Below, piece by piece: positions 24,063 to 33,454 of a stretch of 64,000 nucleotides of DNA. Under the pieces are notes generated by a model. That model worked only from the letters and a program-made list of their open reading frames with translations, was not told the DNA's origin and made no database searches. Each line of letters starts with the position of its first letter. Positions within the stretch are counted from its first letter, which is position 1. The translations under genes and the position numbers were made by a program. The DNA is from Cyclobacteriaceae bacterium (GTDB taxonomy: Bacteria; Bacteroidota; Bacteroidia; Cytophagales; Cyclobacteriaceae): assembly GCA_028285445.1 (NCBI GenBank), contig JANQPQ010000056.1, forward strand, positions 186,001 through 250,000, given 5' to 3'.

Positions 24063-25688
24063 ATGAGATCAATCCTCTTCTCTATTTCATGCTTTGTATC
24101 AACTCTGGCGATAGCAGATACTTGGTCTGACCCGGATTGGAAGAGAATGCTCAACGAATCCCATGTAATCACAATTGCAAGGGTGGTTGAAGGAGGAGAC
24201 TTTAAAGCTAAGTTCAAAATCCTGGAAATACTCAAAGGACAAATTTCAACCAAAGAAATCTGGGTAACAGGATTTAGCAACAAATACGGACCTATCGACA
24301 ATATGAGAATAGGGCAAAAGTATTGTCTATTCCTCTTTAAATCCGACAGTTCTAAGTACAACAGCCCCTATCGTTCCAGTTCAAACAACGCTGGTAAGAA
24401 AACGACCAAAAGGGCTTATGAATCTTTCAACTTTGTAATGAGCCAACCTAACGGCTATTACACCTGGACCCCTACTGCGGGAACTTATAGAATCAGAGGA
24501 AATCGAATAAAATATGACCTACTGCAAACAAGTGAGTTTGCAGACTATGATTTTTCACCTCTCAACCTATTTAGAGATTTTTTAAACGCATATTTCAACC
24601 TGGAGAAAAGGCAAGATTTCCAGCAGGGAATAATTCGGAATCTACCCGCATTGAGTCAGCAAGACTCGCAAAAGGCAGCCCAAAGCCTGATGATGCTTTA
24701 TCTGACAGGCTACAGTCAATTGATTGAGCCGCTTATTAGCTTAGCCGACTCCGGGCATGAAATGAACCGGTTCGCACTATGCAAACAACTTGGAAATATA
24801 AAGAGTCAGGAGTCGAGAGAACTTCTGGAAAAACTACTATTAGACGTCAGCGGCATAGTACAGGGAGAAGCAGTAAGACAACTTTCGAAATACGAGCCTG
24901 AGATTGTGGGCCCATTGTTCCTAAGCGCCCTTAATTCTGCGAGCTCTCAAGGCGCCTACCCTAGCCTGATGAACCCCGTAAGAAACAGTCTTGATGGGGG
25001 TCAACTGGAACTGATTAGGGCATTGGGCAATATTCAATATCAGGAAGCTACTGAGGCGTTATTGCCACTTCTTCGCACTAAGCATTCGCATATATTTGGT
25101 ACTGTGGCTAACAGTCTGATTAAGATAGGAATTGAAAACGAAGCCTGGCTTCCTGAGCTGGAGTGGCATTTTAATAATGATACAGCAGGCCAGATTTTGA
25201 GAGTTTGTCGCTTAATTACCAAGCAGGAAATCAAAGAAGCCAAGCCTTTGCTTATGGAATATATTACCAGTCACGATAAGACTATTCATCCCGACAAGGC
25301 ATATACAATTTCTTGGTGGGGAGGGCTCGGCTATTTTGATGACGAGGAAACCAGGCAGTTCCTTAAGGATGAATTTGCGCGCGTATTGAATATGCCAAAG
25401 CCAGACACATTTATTGATAACAAGGACGATTGGGTGGTTGCTTTCATCAATACTTTTGAACGACTGAAAATTGAAGGAATGACGGGTGGTATACGAACGT
25501 ACCTCGCTTCAGATTATGATTTACAAACGGAAAAGGTTAACTCGCCCGTAATGAATGCCTATTTTAAGTACCTTGTGGTTTCTTCAACGCAGGACGATCT
25601 AGACTATTTGAACGAAGTGAGAAAACTTAATCTATCCGATCGAGAACTTGCCAAACTGGATGAAGTTATTGCAGCCATCCAGCAATAA
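24063..25688 (+). CDS. Secreted HEAT-repeat protein
   Basis: A 541-residue protein with a signal peptide (about 1-18). The first part (20-160) has a beta domain of the type ITIARVVEGGDFKAKFKILEILKG, found at the head of secreted Bacteroidota proteins that handle a conserved Cys (GQKYCLFLF). From about 190 it is made of HEAT-type helical pairs (SRELLEKLLLDVSGIVQGEAVRQLS, LIRALGNIQYQEATEALLPLL). It is likely a periplasmic protein-binding scaffold. It is a single gene. Confidence 0.75.
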   Translation: MRSILFSISCFVSTLAIADTWSDPDWKRMLNESHVITIARVVEGGDFKAKFKILEILKGQISTKEIWVTGFSNKYGPIDNMRIGQKYCLFLFKSDSSKYNSPYRSSSNNAGKKTTKRAYESFNFVMSQPNGYYTWTPTAGTYRIRGNRIKYDLLQTSEFADYDFSPLNLFRDFLNAYFNLEKRQDFQQGIIRNLPALSQQDSQKAAQSLMMLYLTGYSQLIEPLISLADSGHEMNRFALCKQLGNIKSQESRELLEKLLLDVSGIVQGEAVRQLSKYEPEIVGPLFLSALNSASSQGAYPSLMNPVRNSLDGGQLELIRALGNIQYQEATEALLPLLRTKHSHIFGTVANSLIKIGIENEAWLPELEWHFNNDTAGQILRVCRLITKQEIKEAKPLLMEYITSHDKTIHPDKAYTISWWGGLGYFDDEETRQFLKDEFARVLNMPKPDTFIDNKDDWVVAFINTFERLKIEGMTGGIRTYLASDYDLQTEKVNSPVMNAYFKYLVVSSTQDDLDYLNEVRKLNLSDRELAKLDEVIAAIQQ

Positions 25689-25845
25689 CGAGAACAAAGT
25701 GGGCTGTTAAACACGTGTTAGCATCTTGCACTTCTATCATTAGCGCATTGCTCAGATACTTTTAATGCACAGACAGATAAGCTACTTTTATTATAATTAC
25801 AGTTCCAAACGAACTGTTTCGAGTTTGTGATTTTATTTTGATGTC

Positions 25846-26448
25846 ATGAGCAACTGGGAAATAGCAATAATTGTATACCTCACAGTAGCCACTTCGAGCT
25901 TTATTCCGGTATTCGTTGCTATGATCAAAAAAGTCAAACTGAATCCTAGTGGGTCATCATTTAAGGATTCCCCCAATTTTTCGGAAGTAGCAAGAGAATC
26001 ACTTGAACAACACTATTCCAGAATTAATGGCACCTTGGTATACTGGAAGAATAAAGCAGAGTGGAATAGAAGATTTCATTTTTATACGCTGTTTTGGACG
26101 ATCCCCGTTGCTGTGCTGATTCCGGTAATTGCGCAAACTGTTGATCAATCGCTAGCATCCAAATTATTTCTAACTATCATATCAACTCATTCTGCTCTGC
26201 TGATAGGGTTTCATAGAGCATTGAAAATTGAAAACAATTTCAAAGCTTTCAGACATGGTGAATCTGAATTCTATGACACCTATCGAAGAATGCTGGATAG
26301 ACCAGCAAGCTTTGGATCGGATGAACAAGAACAGATGGAAAACTACTTTATCGAAGTTGCAAAAATTCGAAAATATGTACGAAACGCGGAAACCGATAAT
26401 TTCCCCATGATTGATGATTCCAAGGCAAAAAAAGATAGTGGCCAGTAA
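25846..26448 (+). CDS. SLATT-like small membrane protein
   Basis: A 200-residue protein with an N-terminal helix (about 4-26) and a pair of membrane helices (about 78-97 and 105-122). The soluble tail has IENNFKAFRHGESEFYDTYRRML. The pair of helices flanked by YWKNKAEWNRR and the E-x-x-x-Y tail resembles SLATT/DUF4231 domains, which are predicted pore-forming effectors in nucleotide-signalling defence systems. No SMODS/CD-NTase or SLOG partner is adjacent; the nearest nucleotide cyclase is the class III enzyme 11 kb upstream. The assignment is by pattern only. Confidence 0.5.
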   Translation: MSNWEIAIIVYLTVATSSFIPVFVAMIKKVKLNPSGSSFKDSPNFSEVARESLEQHYSRINGTLVYWKNKAEWNRRFHFYTLFWTIPVAVLIPVIAQTVDQSLASKLFLTIISTHSALLIGFHRALKIENNFKAFRHGESEFYDTYRRMLDRPASFGSDEQEQMENYFIEVAKIRKYVRNAETDNFPMIDDSKAKKDSGQ

Positions 26449-26511
26449 TCCTCGATAATAGATCTTAATAATACTGTTTTCTAAACCTAATCAAATCTGA
26501 AGCACTTTGAT

Positions 26512-27051
26512 GTGAAACAAAATCAACCGCTAATAATCCAGGCAATTTGTTTTTTATCCATACTTCTCAGTTGTGATTCACACAATACTACAAATGCGGA
26601 AAACCCAACTTTTGACACCCTGGCTTATCACTTACAAAACCAATCTATTCTTGGAAAAGATTTTTACAGAAACACTTTTGACAGTGACTATGAATTGTCA
26701 GACATAGATAAGGTAACTGTGAAGGACATTAAGCCAGCAATTAATGGACTTAATCCGGTTATTCTATTATTTGAAACAATTGAATCAGACAGAAAAAAGC
26801 AATATCTCGATTTGCATCTGTTTGATAAACAGTGGAAACTGGTAAAATCACTTTCCCTGGATTATGAAATTAGCTATGACTTATTTCATCAAGAGCATAA
26901 ATTCATCAATGACTCTATCATTGAGATAAAACAGGAAGAGGGCTTGAGCTTCATGAATGACTCTACAATTCACAGGATGTTTATATTAAAAATTGATGAA
27001 GCGAAAATTTTAGACACCATTAGAGTTCAAATTGATACTCTGGATATGTGA
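26512..27051 (+). CDS. Lipoprotein of unknown function
   Basis: A 179-residue lipoprotein with a GTG start and a leader ending in ILLSC. The body is acidic and hydrophilic, with beta-strand-like segments (NPVILLFETIESD, QYLDLHLFDKQWKLVKSLSLDYE). I do not recognise a family. It is separated from the SLATT-like gene by 63 bases, so the two may be co-transcribed. Confidence 0.65.
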   Translation: MKQNQPLIIQAICFLSILLSCDSHNTTNAENPTFDTLAYHLQNQSILGKDFYRNTFDSDYELSDIDKVTVKDIKPAINGLNPVILLFETIESDRKKQYLDLHLFDKQWKLVKSLSLDYEISYDLFHQEHKFINDSIIEIKQEEGLSFMNDSTIHRMFILKIDEAKILDTIRVQIDTLDM

Positions 27052-27256
27052 TCCCCTTGGCCCTGATCCGTAATCCATCTTATCACCAGTCAACTCTATA
27101 CCCCCTACCTCTGCAAAGAAGAAAAAAAACACTTGTGTGCGGAGCAGTACTTTCCTAGCTTAGCTTAAGATCGATTAAACCAGTAACCATCCTGCCAAGA
27201 AGCAGGGCCATCATGCTGGAAATTAAAGCAGTAGTCCAGCTGAATTAACGAGAGTA

Positions 27257-29269
27257 ATGCGCACTCACGCCAACAAGGTACTGGAAAATGAAAGCCAACT
27301 TTCTGTGGTTCAAAAGAACCACAGCAGTAAGCCTGCCATTCAATTTACAGACAACCGGCCTGAGACTTCTTCCCAAAGTGAACTGCAGGAAACTGCCAAT
27401 CGCAGCCCGCTCCTAAAGCAAACAACTCAGTTACAAGCGCAGGTCAAGGATTACTCCCCCCTGCAACCCATCATTCAAAAAAAGAAAAACAACACTGGCC
27501 TACCCGATAGATTGAAAGCCGGTGTTGAAAGGCTATCTGGTTATTCAATGGACAATGTAAGGGTACATTATAACTCACCTAAACCGGCGCAATTGCAAGC
27601 CCATGCCTATGCACAAGGCACAAATATCCATCTGGCCTCAGGACAAGAAAAACACCTTCCTCATGAAGCATGGCACGTAGTGCAACAAATGCAAGGCAGG
27701 GTGAAGCCAACCAGGCAAATGAAAGGCTCGGTAAATGTGAATGATGACGCGACACTAGAAAATGAGGCAGATTTGCTTGGAGCCAGAGCAGAGCAAATAG
27801 GCGACAGAGCCCTCGGAACGGAAAGTAAGGATTTGACTGATACCGCGGATACTGATTCAACTCAATTGTCTGCGAACTCCTCTACTGTTCAGAGAAAGGT
27901 AGGTTACGAGTTTCAAACCGGATGGACGGCGAAAATTAACAACAAAGGAATAGCCAAAGACCAGCCCATAGGAAGCCTTAACAGCGATCACAAAATGTAT
28001 GATGTCAAATCAGACAATGCTGATGGAGACATCGAATTTATCATCTATCCACCCGTGGAAATTGATAAATCGTTGCTTGGTAAGCTTAATTCCATCTTTG
28101 ATGGGATTACAAAGACTGCAGATGGGTTAATACGTACCGCTGAAGCCAAAGCTGAAGAATTGAAGGAGGCGGCATCTGACTCTAGTGATGGCGGCGGAGA
28201 GGAAATCCTATCACCTCTCCTGGATGAGATTGACCAAATAGCAGACCTCACTGAGTTCAAAATCAAATATCCGGGGGGATATGGAGAAATTATTAAAGAT
28301 GTTAGAAAGGGCAAGACTTGGGAACTGACAATAGCTTCTGCGGAGAAAGAAGATTTTAAGATTAGTTCTACTGATGCTGGTGGATTAAACCTAAATAAGG
28401 TTTTTATTGTGGTGGAAGATGATGATGACGAATCGTATTTTGACATAAGAGATGCTACATTCCCACTCTCCCACTACACCAAAAATGAAGATGATTCAGG
28501 TATTGTAATTACCCCATTGGAAGGAATGCAAGCTAACCCCCAGACAACCGGCGGCTTTACCATGGAGCAGCTTAAGAATCTCATCATTCCAAGTGAAGGG
28601 AACCTAAAGGCGCCAGAGCATTTTGCCCAAACTTTAGCTGGCACCGCAGGGTTGCTGAATCTAGGCTATCTTAATTCACTGAAAGTGTCAGAAGCTGCCA
28701 AGGGATTTATCATGATGTTAGCGCACTACATCGCGGCACCAACACGCATGGGAGCACCGGTCATGTTTCCAAAAAACATCACTGATACCTTCGCAATGGC
28801 ACGGACTGATTTTGCAACCTTACTAAAGCTGGTACCGAAGGAAGAAGCAGTAAGGTGGAAGGAAAACCCAAAAGGGTTTATAGAAACTGTGCTTAAAACG
28901 GCCAAGGTTGAAGGACCTAATAAGGATGTTTTTGATAAAGGAATTTTGATGGACCCTAACGGGCAGGAAGCAAGTGAATTCGGGCCGACCAGGGAAAAAT
29001 GGATTTCAGGGATTTTAGAAGGCAAGGACTTGATAACCGCCCAAAGTCATCCCAAGTTTGAAGCCATGGGATTGCTGGGTGACAAAACTGAAACTGTAGG
29101 CCAGCCAAAGAATGCAGAACAAGATTCCGCAGCAGGTGGTATTTTTGAAATTAGAGCCGGCCAGGATAAGCCCATCGATTACACCAAGTGGATCGACTAC
29201 GCAAAATCAGTCGCCGTCTATTTGTTAGAAACACAATTTGTTGAAAAGCCAAAGGGGAAGGATAAATAG
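27257..29269 (+). CDS. DUF4157 protein, eCIS-associated cargo candidate
   Basis: A 670-residue protein. The disordered head (1-80) has the IQFTDNRPE motif common in this family. The DUF4157 domain (about 82-180) has GYSMDNVRVHYNS, AQGTNIHLASGQE, the HEXXH site LPHEAWHVVQQ (136-140) and a third acidic ligand in LENEAD (about 168). This domain is known as a marker of cargo and toxin proteins of extracellular contractile injection systems. The remaining 480 residues hold a beta-rich part (about 215-425) and a helical part (430-665) that I do not recognise and that may be the effector. No sheath, tube or baseplate gene is in the window. Confidence 0.85.
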   Translation: MRTHANKVLENESQLSVVQKNHSSKPAIQFTDNRPETSSQSELQETANRSPLLKQTTQLQAQVKDYSPLQPIIQKKKNNTGLPDRLKAGVERLSGYSMDNVRVHYNSPKPAQLQAHAYAQGTNIHLASGQEKHLPHEAWHVVQQMQGRVKPTRQMKGSVNVNDDATLENEADLLGARAEQIGDRALGTESKDLTDTADTDSTQLSANSSTVQRKVGYEFQTGWTAKINNKGIAKDQPIGSLNSDHKMYDVKSDNADGDIEFIIYPPVEIDKSLLGKLNSIFDGITKTADGLIRTAEAKAEELKEAASDSSDGGGEEILSPLLDEIDQIADLTEFKIKYPGGYGEIIKDVRKGKTWELTIASAEKEDFKISSTDAGGLNLNKVFIVVEDDDDESYFDIRDATFPLSHYTKNEDDSGIVITPLEGMQANPQTTGGFTMEQLKNLIIPSEGNLKAPEHFAQTLAGTAGLLNLGYLNSLKVSEAAKGFIMMLAHYIAAPTRMGAPVMFPKNITDTFAMARTDFATLLKLVPKEEAVRWKENPKGFIETVLKTAKVEGPNKDVFDKGILMDPNGQEASEFGPTREKWISGILEGKDLITAQSHPKFEAMGLLGDKTETVGQPKNAEQDSAAGGIFEIRAGQDKPIDYTKWIDYAKSVAVYLLETQFVEKPKGKDK

Positions 29270-29296
29270 CACTGTAGATACCTGGCTTCTCTGAAA

Positions 29297-29782
29297 ATGA
29301 AGATCCATAAGGAAGCAAAAGTGGTCTTTGGGGTGGTTCTGCTCACAGGCCTCATCGGTATTTTAACCCTTGGGCTCCGCCTAATTAGATTCGAACCCAT
29401 TGATATCCAAATTCATGACACCTATATAGTCGTCGGCAACTTTACCTACTTGCTCGTCATCTTCACCATTCTGCTCGTTGGTATTTACTTGATCAGGGCG
29501 GTAGCTACCAAATTCAATAACCTACCTGTCAACCTAATCCTGCTGGTTGGTTTCGCCATCGCTATTACCCTCCTAATGGTGTATTTAGTACAACTAAACA
29601 ATTGGCCTGACGGAGTTGAGGCACATCATACTTTCAACGGAGGTGCATTTGATGAACAGTTTGAAAGGAAAGTAACTTCAGTGGCTACAACAACAAAAAG
29701 CGTGGCCTGGACTTTGGTCGTGCTCTTTGCAGGCGGCATGGCTGGCTTAATATACAAGATCAAAAGAAAACAACAGATCTAA
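29297..29782 (+). CDS. Four-helix membrane protein of unknown function
   Basis: A 161-residue protein with about four membrane helices (9-28, 45-66, 77-98, 133-154). The motif IQIHDTYIVVGNFTYL recalls the DTYYVVAHFHY segment of haem-copper oxidase subunit I, as found in several small Bacteroidota membrane proteins, but the rest of the oxidase is missing. The start is 28 bases after the DUF4157 stop, so it may share its transcript. Confidence 0.6.
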   Translation: MKIHKEAKVVFGVVLLTGLIGILTLGLRLIRFEPIDIQIHDTYIVVGNFTYLLVIFTILLVGIYLIRAVATKFNNLPVNLILLVGFAIAITLLMVYLVQLNNWPDGVEAHHTFNGGAFDEQFERKVTSVATTTKSVAWTLVVLFAGGMAGLIYKIKRKQQI

Positions 29783-29999
29783 CGCTATTTACTACTTTCA
29801 GTTGGCCAAGGTGCACCAGGTATTCAGGCCTAACCACACGCTTATGCGGGGAGAGCTGGAGCTTACAACTGCCAACCATTTAGTTAACATTTCATTTTCT
29901 TTACACCCAATTAATTAATCTGGAAGAATCGCATCCAGCATTAAACTATTGTTGAAGCCATAAGAATTCCATTAGTTCGAAAAATTAAAAGCATGAATC

Positions 30000-30554
30000 A
30001 TGAAGAATTTAGCAATATCAGCTGGTATTATACTTAACCTTCTAAGTGCATCAGCCAGTAGTCAGAATTACGACACCGACAGCATTGCCTCAATTGGTTG
30101 GATGGTGGGAAAATGGACTGTTGAAGCTGGTGAGCTCGGCTCAGACGATTCCGCTTTTAAGGAAAATGGATTCTTAGAATGTTCATGGGTTCTGAATAAG
30201 AGGGTGATAAGCTGCGAAAGATATGTGACGCGCACAGAAATGACCGGACGTTACACCAACCTGTCTAAATCTGGTTCTTCTATCTATTATTTTACCTATA
30301 ACGAAAAAGCGGCAAAATTTGACCTGATCAGAATTAGACCCAGTGGCACCAGAACTACATCCTATGAAAAAGATAACCAGGGGACATTGAAAGCCGCCTC
30401 ATCATTCGATCACCCCACATTGGGTTTCAAAATGTTCAACGACATTTCGCTCAGAAAGGAAAGTGATGACCTAATGATTAGAGTAGAAAGCCTTAAAAAC
30501 TCTGATGCAACGTTCACTGAAAGATATGAGGCCATCATGAGGCGAATCGAATAA
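30000..30554 (+). CDS. Secreted DUF1579-like protein
   Basis: A 184-residue protein with a signal peptide (about 1-21). SIGWMVGKWTVE near the start of the mature part and repeated beta strands (GRYTNLSKSGSSIYYFTYN, AASSFDHPTLGF) are typical of DUF1579 and related lipocalin-like secreted proteins. The role is unknown. It is convergent with the SDR gene. Confidence 0.7.
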   Translation: MKNLAISAGIILNLLSASASSQNYDTDSIASIGWMVGKWTVEAGELGSDDSAFKENGFLECSWVLNKRVISCERYVTRTEMTGRYTNLSKSGSSIYYFTYNEKAAKFDLIRIRPSGTRTTSYEKDNQGTLKAASSFDHPTLGFKMFNDISLRKESDDLMIRVESLKNSDATFTERYEAIMRRIE

Positions 30555-30627
30555 CAGATCCGCAGAATACTGCCGGTTCCTCCCAGCAACCCTAGTCCGC
30601 ATCAACCGAGCCGCAGCGAGATGAAAA

Positions 30628-30657
30628 GGCCTCTCTGGGCTAATCCACTGAGAGGCC
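30628..30657 (-). terminator. Intrinsic terminator of the SDR gene
   Basis: GGCCTCTC (30628-30635) pairs with GAGAGGCC (30650-30657). On the minus strand the stem is followed by TTTT, about 12 bases after the SDR stop. On the plus strand the T run is missing, so it serves mainly the minus-strand gene. Confidence 0.7.
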
Positions 30658-30668
30658 CTTGCCAAAAG

Positions 30669-31394
30669 CTACCAGGCAATTTCTTCTCCCTCATGAACAA
30701 ACTTACCAGTAAAGTCTGCCGATGACAGACTTACAGACGTGCGAGCTCCTTCCGGTGCTTCCAGGGGAGCATTCTTACCACCCAGTTCGGTCTTCACCCA
30801 ACCAGGGTGTGCCGAATTTACCTTAATATCGGTGTCTTTTAATGCTGCTGCCAAGTGAACAGTGAATGAGTTGAGGGCGGTCTTGGAGGCGTTATAGGCA
30901 AACGGCTTAATGCCACTCCAGGGAGAGCTTTCGTCACTTTGCACCGTGTTGGACCCCAAAATGCTGGAAACGTTGATGATCTTGCCTGCCTCACTTTTCT
31001 TGAGCAGTGGTATCAACTTTTGCGTGAGGCTTACAAGACTAAAGAAGTTTACATCAAATGTTTCCCTCAACACTTCAGTTTTTACAATTTCGGCAGTGTT
31101 TACTCCCGTAGGTTCATCACCATGCATAATGCCTGCATTGTTTACCAGCACATCAAGTTTTCCATAGGTAGATTCAATGTGTTGGGTAAGCTTATCTACT
31201 TCTGCCTCGTTGGTAACCTCCAGTTGTACAAACTCCACATCGAGTCCCTCCTCTTTTAATCGCTTCACTGCCTCAGTTCCTCTTTCCTTGTTCCTGGAAG
31301 CCATCAATACAGTTACTCCTTCTTTTCCTAACTGTCGAGCAGTTTCCAGGCCAAGCCCTTTGTTTGCTCCAGTTACTAATGCTATTCTATTCAT
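30669..31394 (-). CDS. Short-chain dehydrogenase/reductase
   Basis: A 241-residue classical SDR: nucleotide site TGANKGLG (8-15), NNAG (about 87), catalytic Ser in INVSS and YNASK with the Tyr and Lys. The NADP-type preference is suggested by MASRNKERG after the second strand. It should be an NAD(P)-dependent carbonyl reductase or alcohol dehydrogenase of unknown substrate. The divergent LysR gene is the likely regulator. Confidence 0.92.
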   Translation of the reverse strand: MNRIALVTGANKGLGLETARQLGKEGVTVLMASRNKERGTEAVKRLKEEGLDVEFVQLEVTNEAEVDKLTQHIESTYGKLDVLVNNAGIMHGDEPTGVNTAEIVKTEVLRETFDVNFFSLVSLTQKLIPLLKKSEAGKIINVSSILGSNTVQSDESSPWSGIKPFAYNASKTALNSFTVHLAAALKDTDIKVNSAHPGWVKTELGGKNAPLEAPEGARTSVSLSSADFTGKFVHEGEEIAW

Positions 31395-31498
31395 CTGATT
31401 ATGATTTTAATTTTGATATTCCTGAAACAAGAGTAGCAAATAGATGATATTAAATGAAATAGCTTATTTTGCCTCATGATATAAATATTATAATATCA

Positions 31499-32398
31499 AT
31501 GATCAACCTTGAATGGTACCGGACTTTTAAAGCAGTATACAAGCATCGCAATTATTCCAAAGCAGCGGAAGAGCTATTCATGTCTCAACCAGCCATAAGT
31601 AATCAGATGAGCATGCTTGAGGCTTACGTCGGCCACAAACTATTCCTTAGAAAATCAAAAGGGGTTGAAGCAACAGAGAATGCAAAATTCCTAAACAACC
31701 TGATTATCGAATCTCTTGACACCCTGGAAGAGGTGGAAGCTATGTATAGTAGAAGTGTTAGGAAAGAGGAGAAATTGCATGTTCTCGGCATCAGCCAGCA
31801 TCTATATAACAGCATGCTTTCAGACAAGCTCACCCAATTCAAGTACATCGATATTAGATTCGAAGATAGAAATGAGGTGCTGTTTGAACTGGTAAATCAA
31901 CAAGAAATCGATGCAGCCATTGTTCACAATGAAGTGCAGACATTTGATGTACTTAGCAGCAAAATTTTGAGTTCTCCTTTGGTAATAGTCAGCCACCCTA
32001 GCATAAATACAACAGAACTGGATGAGCATATTAAGAATGACGACATAAGAAAAATTCAGAGTTGGCTGGAGAAGCAAACCTGGTTTTCACACATGTCTAC
32101 CAACCCTTTCATTAAACTCTTTTGGTTGCATTGTTTCAACAAACGGCGGCCTAAAGTCTTTACAAACTACATCATTCCGAACGAGTACTTCATGCTTCAG
32201 GCACTGACAGAAACGGAGGGAATTGGGGTGGCCTTATATGAAAATGCCCGGGCGTTAATTGAGCACGGACAACTGAAGCTTCTTTGGAAAACTAGTAACT
32301 ACCCCGAACGAGATTACTTCCTAATAGCACACAAAAAGCAAAAGAGCCTATTTGAAATGTTGAGGAATGTATTTACACCAAACTATGCCAAAACTTGA
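31499..32398 (+). CDS. LysR-family transcription regulator
   Basis: The ATG at 31499 is chosen because the winged helix opens with MINLEWYRTFKAVYKHRN; an upstream ATG at 31469 would add ten unneeded residues. The HTH (about 15-60) has YSKAAEELFMSQPAISNQ. The effector part (90-290) is a periplasmic-binding-type fold. The gene is divergent from the SDR, with a 104-base AT-rich gap, the usual LysR layout, so it should control the SDR in response to a small ligand. Confidence 0.9.
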   Translation: MINLEWYRTFKAVYKHRNYSKAAEELFMSQPAISNQMSMLEAYVGHKLFLRKSKGVEATENAKFLNNLIIESLDTLEEVEAMYSRSVRKEEKLHVLGISQHLYNSMLSDKLTQFKYIDIRFEDRNEVLFELVNQQEIDAAIVHNEVQTFDVLSSKILSSPLVIVSHPSINTTELDEHIKNDDIRKIQSWLEKQTWFSHMSTNPFIKLFWLHCFNKRRPKVFTNYIIPNEYFMLQALTETEGIGVALYENARALIEHGQLKLLWKTSNYPERDYFLIAHKKQKSLFEMLRNVFTPNYAKT

Positions 32399-32491
32399 CT
32401 CCATCAACGGGTCACTCTCAATTGTGAAGTGTACATCCCAATTTTGATTTCAACTTGGCTTTTCGCACTTTAAGCTCTACATAAGAGCAAT

Positions 32492-33367
32492 ATGAATTTT
32501 TCCTGGCTCAGCTACCACTACCCGTTTGAGGAAACTCTTGCCGAGAAGCGCGATACAATTCTCTCTCTTTCCGCATCTGCCAGTATTGTATTGGTACTGC
32601 TGCAGCCTTTCGGTTTTTCGCCAGTCGCCAAAGGCTTCTACCTTCTGGCTTTGTTGGTCACTGGCACAATCACGCTGTTTATAAACTATGTCGGCTTCCC
32701 CCATCTTTTCCCGGCTCTTTTCAATGAAAGTCGCTGGACTATTGCCAAGGCTCTGATATTCTTAACCTACAATTTCCTAATCATCGGGCTCTGGAGTCAT
32801 ATCTGTCAGGTGATATTTGTTGAAGAGAACATCTTCCTTATTTCATCAGGTGAGCAACTCTATTCAAGCCTATCCAAAACGGTTGCGGTAATGTTTGTGG
32901 CTTCAGCATTCTACATACTCATCAGGTATAATATTCTCACACGAAAGCACTTGCAGATTGCTCAGGAATTGAACCAGGTGCAACAAACTAGCGCTGAAAG
33001 GCCAACCAATTCACCCGAATCTGAATTAATGAAGCTTAACCTGGAAAACAAGGAGGTTGAATTAGCTCCGAATGATTTGCTGTATATCCGTGCCGAAGGA
33101 AACTACATAGCGCTGCAAATGAAAAGTCAGAGTAATGCACCGCTATTTAGGACTACTATGACGCAAATTGAGGAAGCCTTAACAAGCTTTCCGGAGTTCT
33201 TCAGATGCCACCGATCTTTCATCGTCAACCTAAATGCAATTGCCTCCTTGAAGGGTAATTCCCAGGGTTTGTTTATTAGTGTGAATGACAGCACGGAAAG
33301 AATACCCGTGGCCAGGCCTAAGATAAAACACCTTCGGAAAGCAATAGCCAACAAAAATGTTGGTTAG
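32492..33367 (+). CDS. Membrane-bound LytTR transcription regulator
   Basis: A 291-residue protein with four membrane helices (about 25-45, 50-72, 83-105, 125-145) and a C-terminal LytTR domain (about 185-285; LLYIRAEGNYIALQM and FFRCHRSFIVNLNAI). It lacks a receiver domain and would act from the membrane as a one-component regulator. This layout is common in Bacteroidota. The next gene, a MORN protein, is 87 bases downstream and may be a target. Confidence 0.88.
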   Translation: MNFSWLSYHYPFEETLAEKRDTILSLSASASIVLVLLQPFGFSPVAKGFYLLALLVTGTITLFINYVGFPHLFPALFNESRWTIAKALIFLTYNFLIIGLWSHICQVIFVEENIFLISSGEQLYSSLSKTVAVMFVASAFYILIRYNILTRKHLQIAQELNQVQQTSAERPTNSPESELMKLNLENKEVELAPNDLLYIRAEGNYIALQMKSQSNAPLFRTTMTQIEEALTSFPEFFRCHRSFIVNLNAIASLKGNSQGLFISVNDSTERIPVARPKIKHLRKAIANKNVG

Positions 33368-33454
33368 GCAATTCATCACAAATTAATGCTGATGGTAACA
33401 GAAATTTCATGTCGTCCCCTCCCAGCTATAAGTTGCGCCAAGTTTTGATGTGAA

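Noticed and set aside
16720-27051. Extending the cassette array through to 27 kb
   Set aside because: Beyond 12.5 kb the end cores are not convincingly complementary within single units (for example 16720-17700 and 24063-25688), and a two-component/esterase operon interrupts the pattern, so the claim is kept to 8.2-12.5 kb.
27579-28446. Minus-strand open frames opposite the DUF4157 gene
   Set aside because: They are shadows of a gene with clear domain motifs on the plus strand and have unlikely composition.
27257-29782. A complete contractile injection locus around the DUF4157 gene
   Set aside because: No sheath, tube, spike, baseplate or AAA ATPase gene is present in the flanks; only the candidate cargo is seen.
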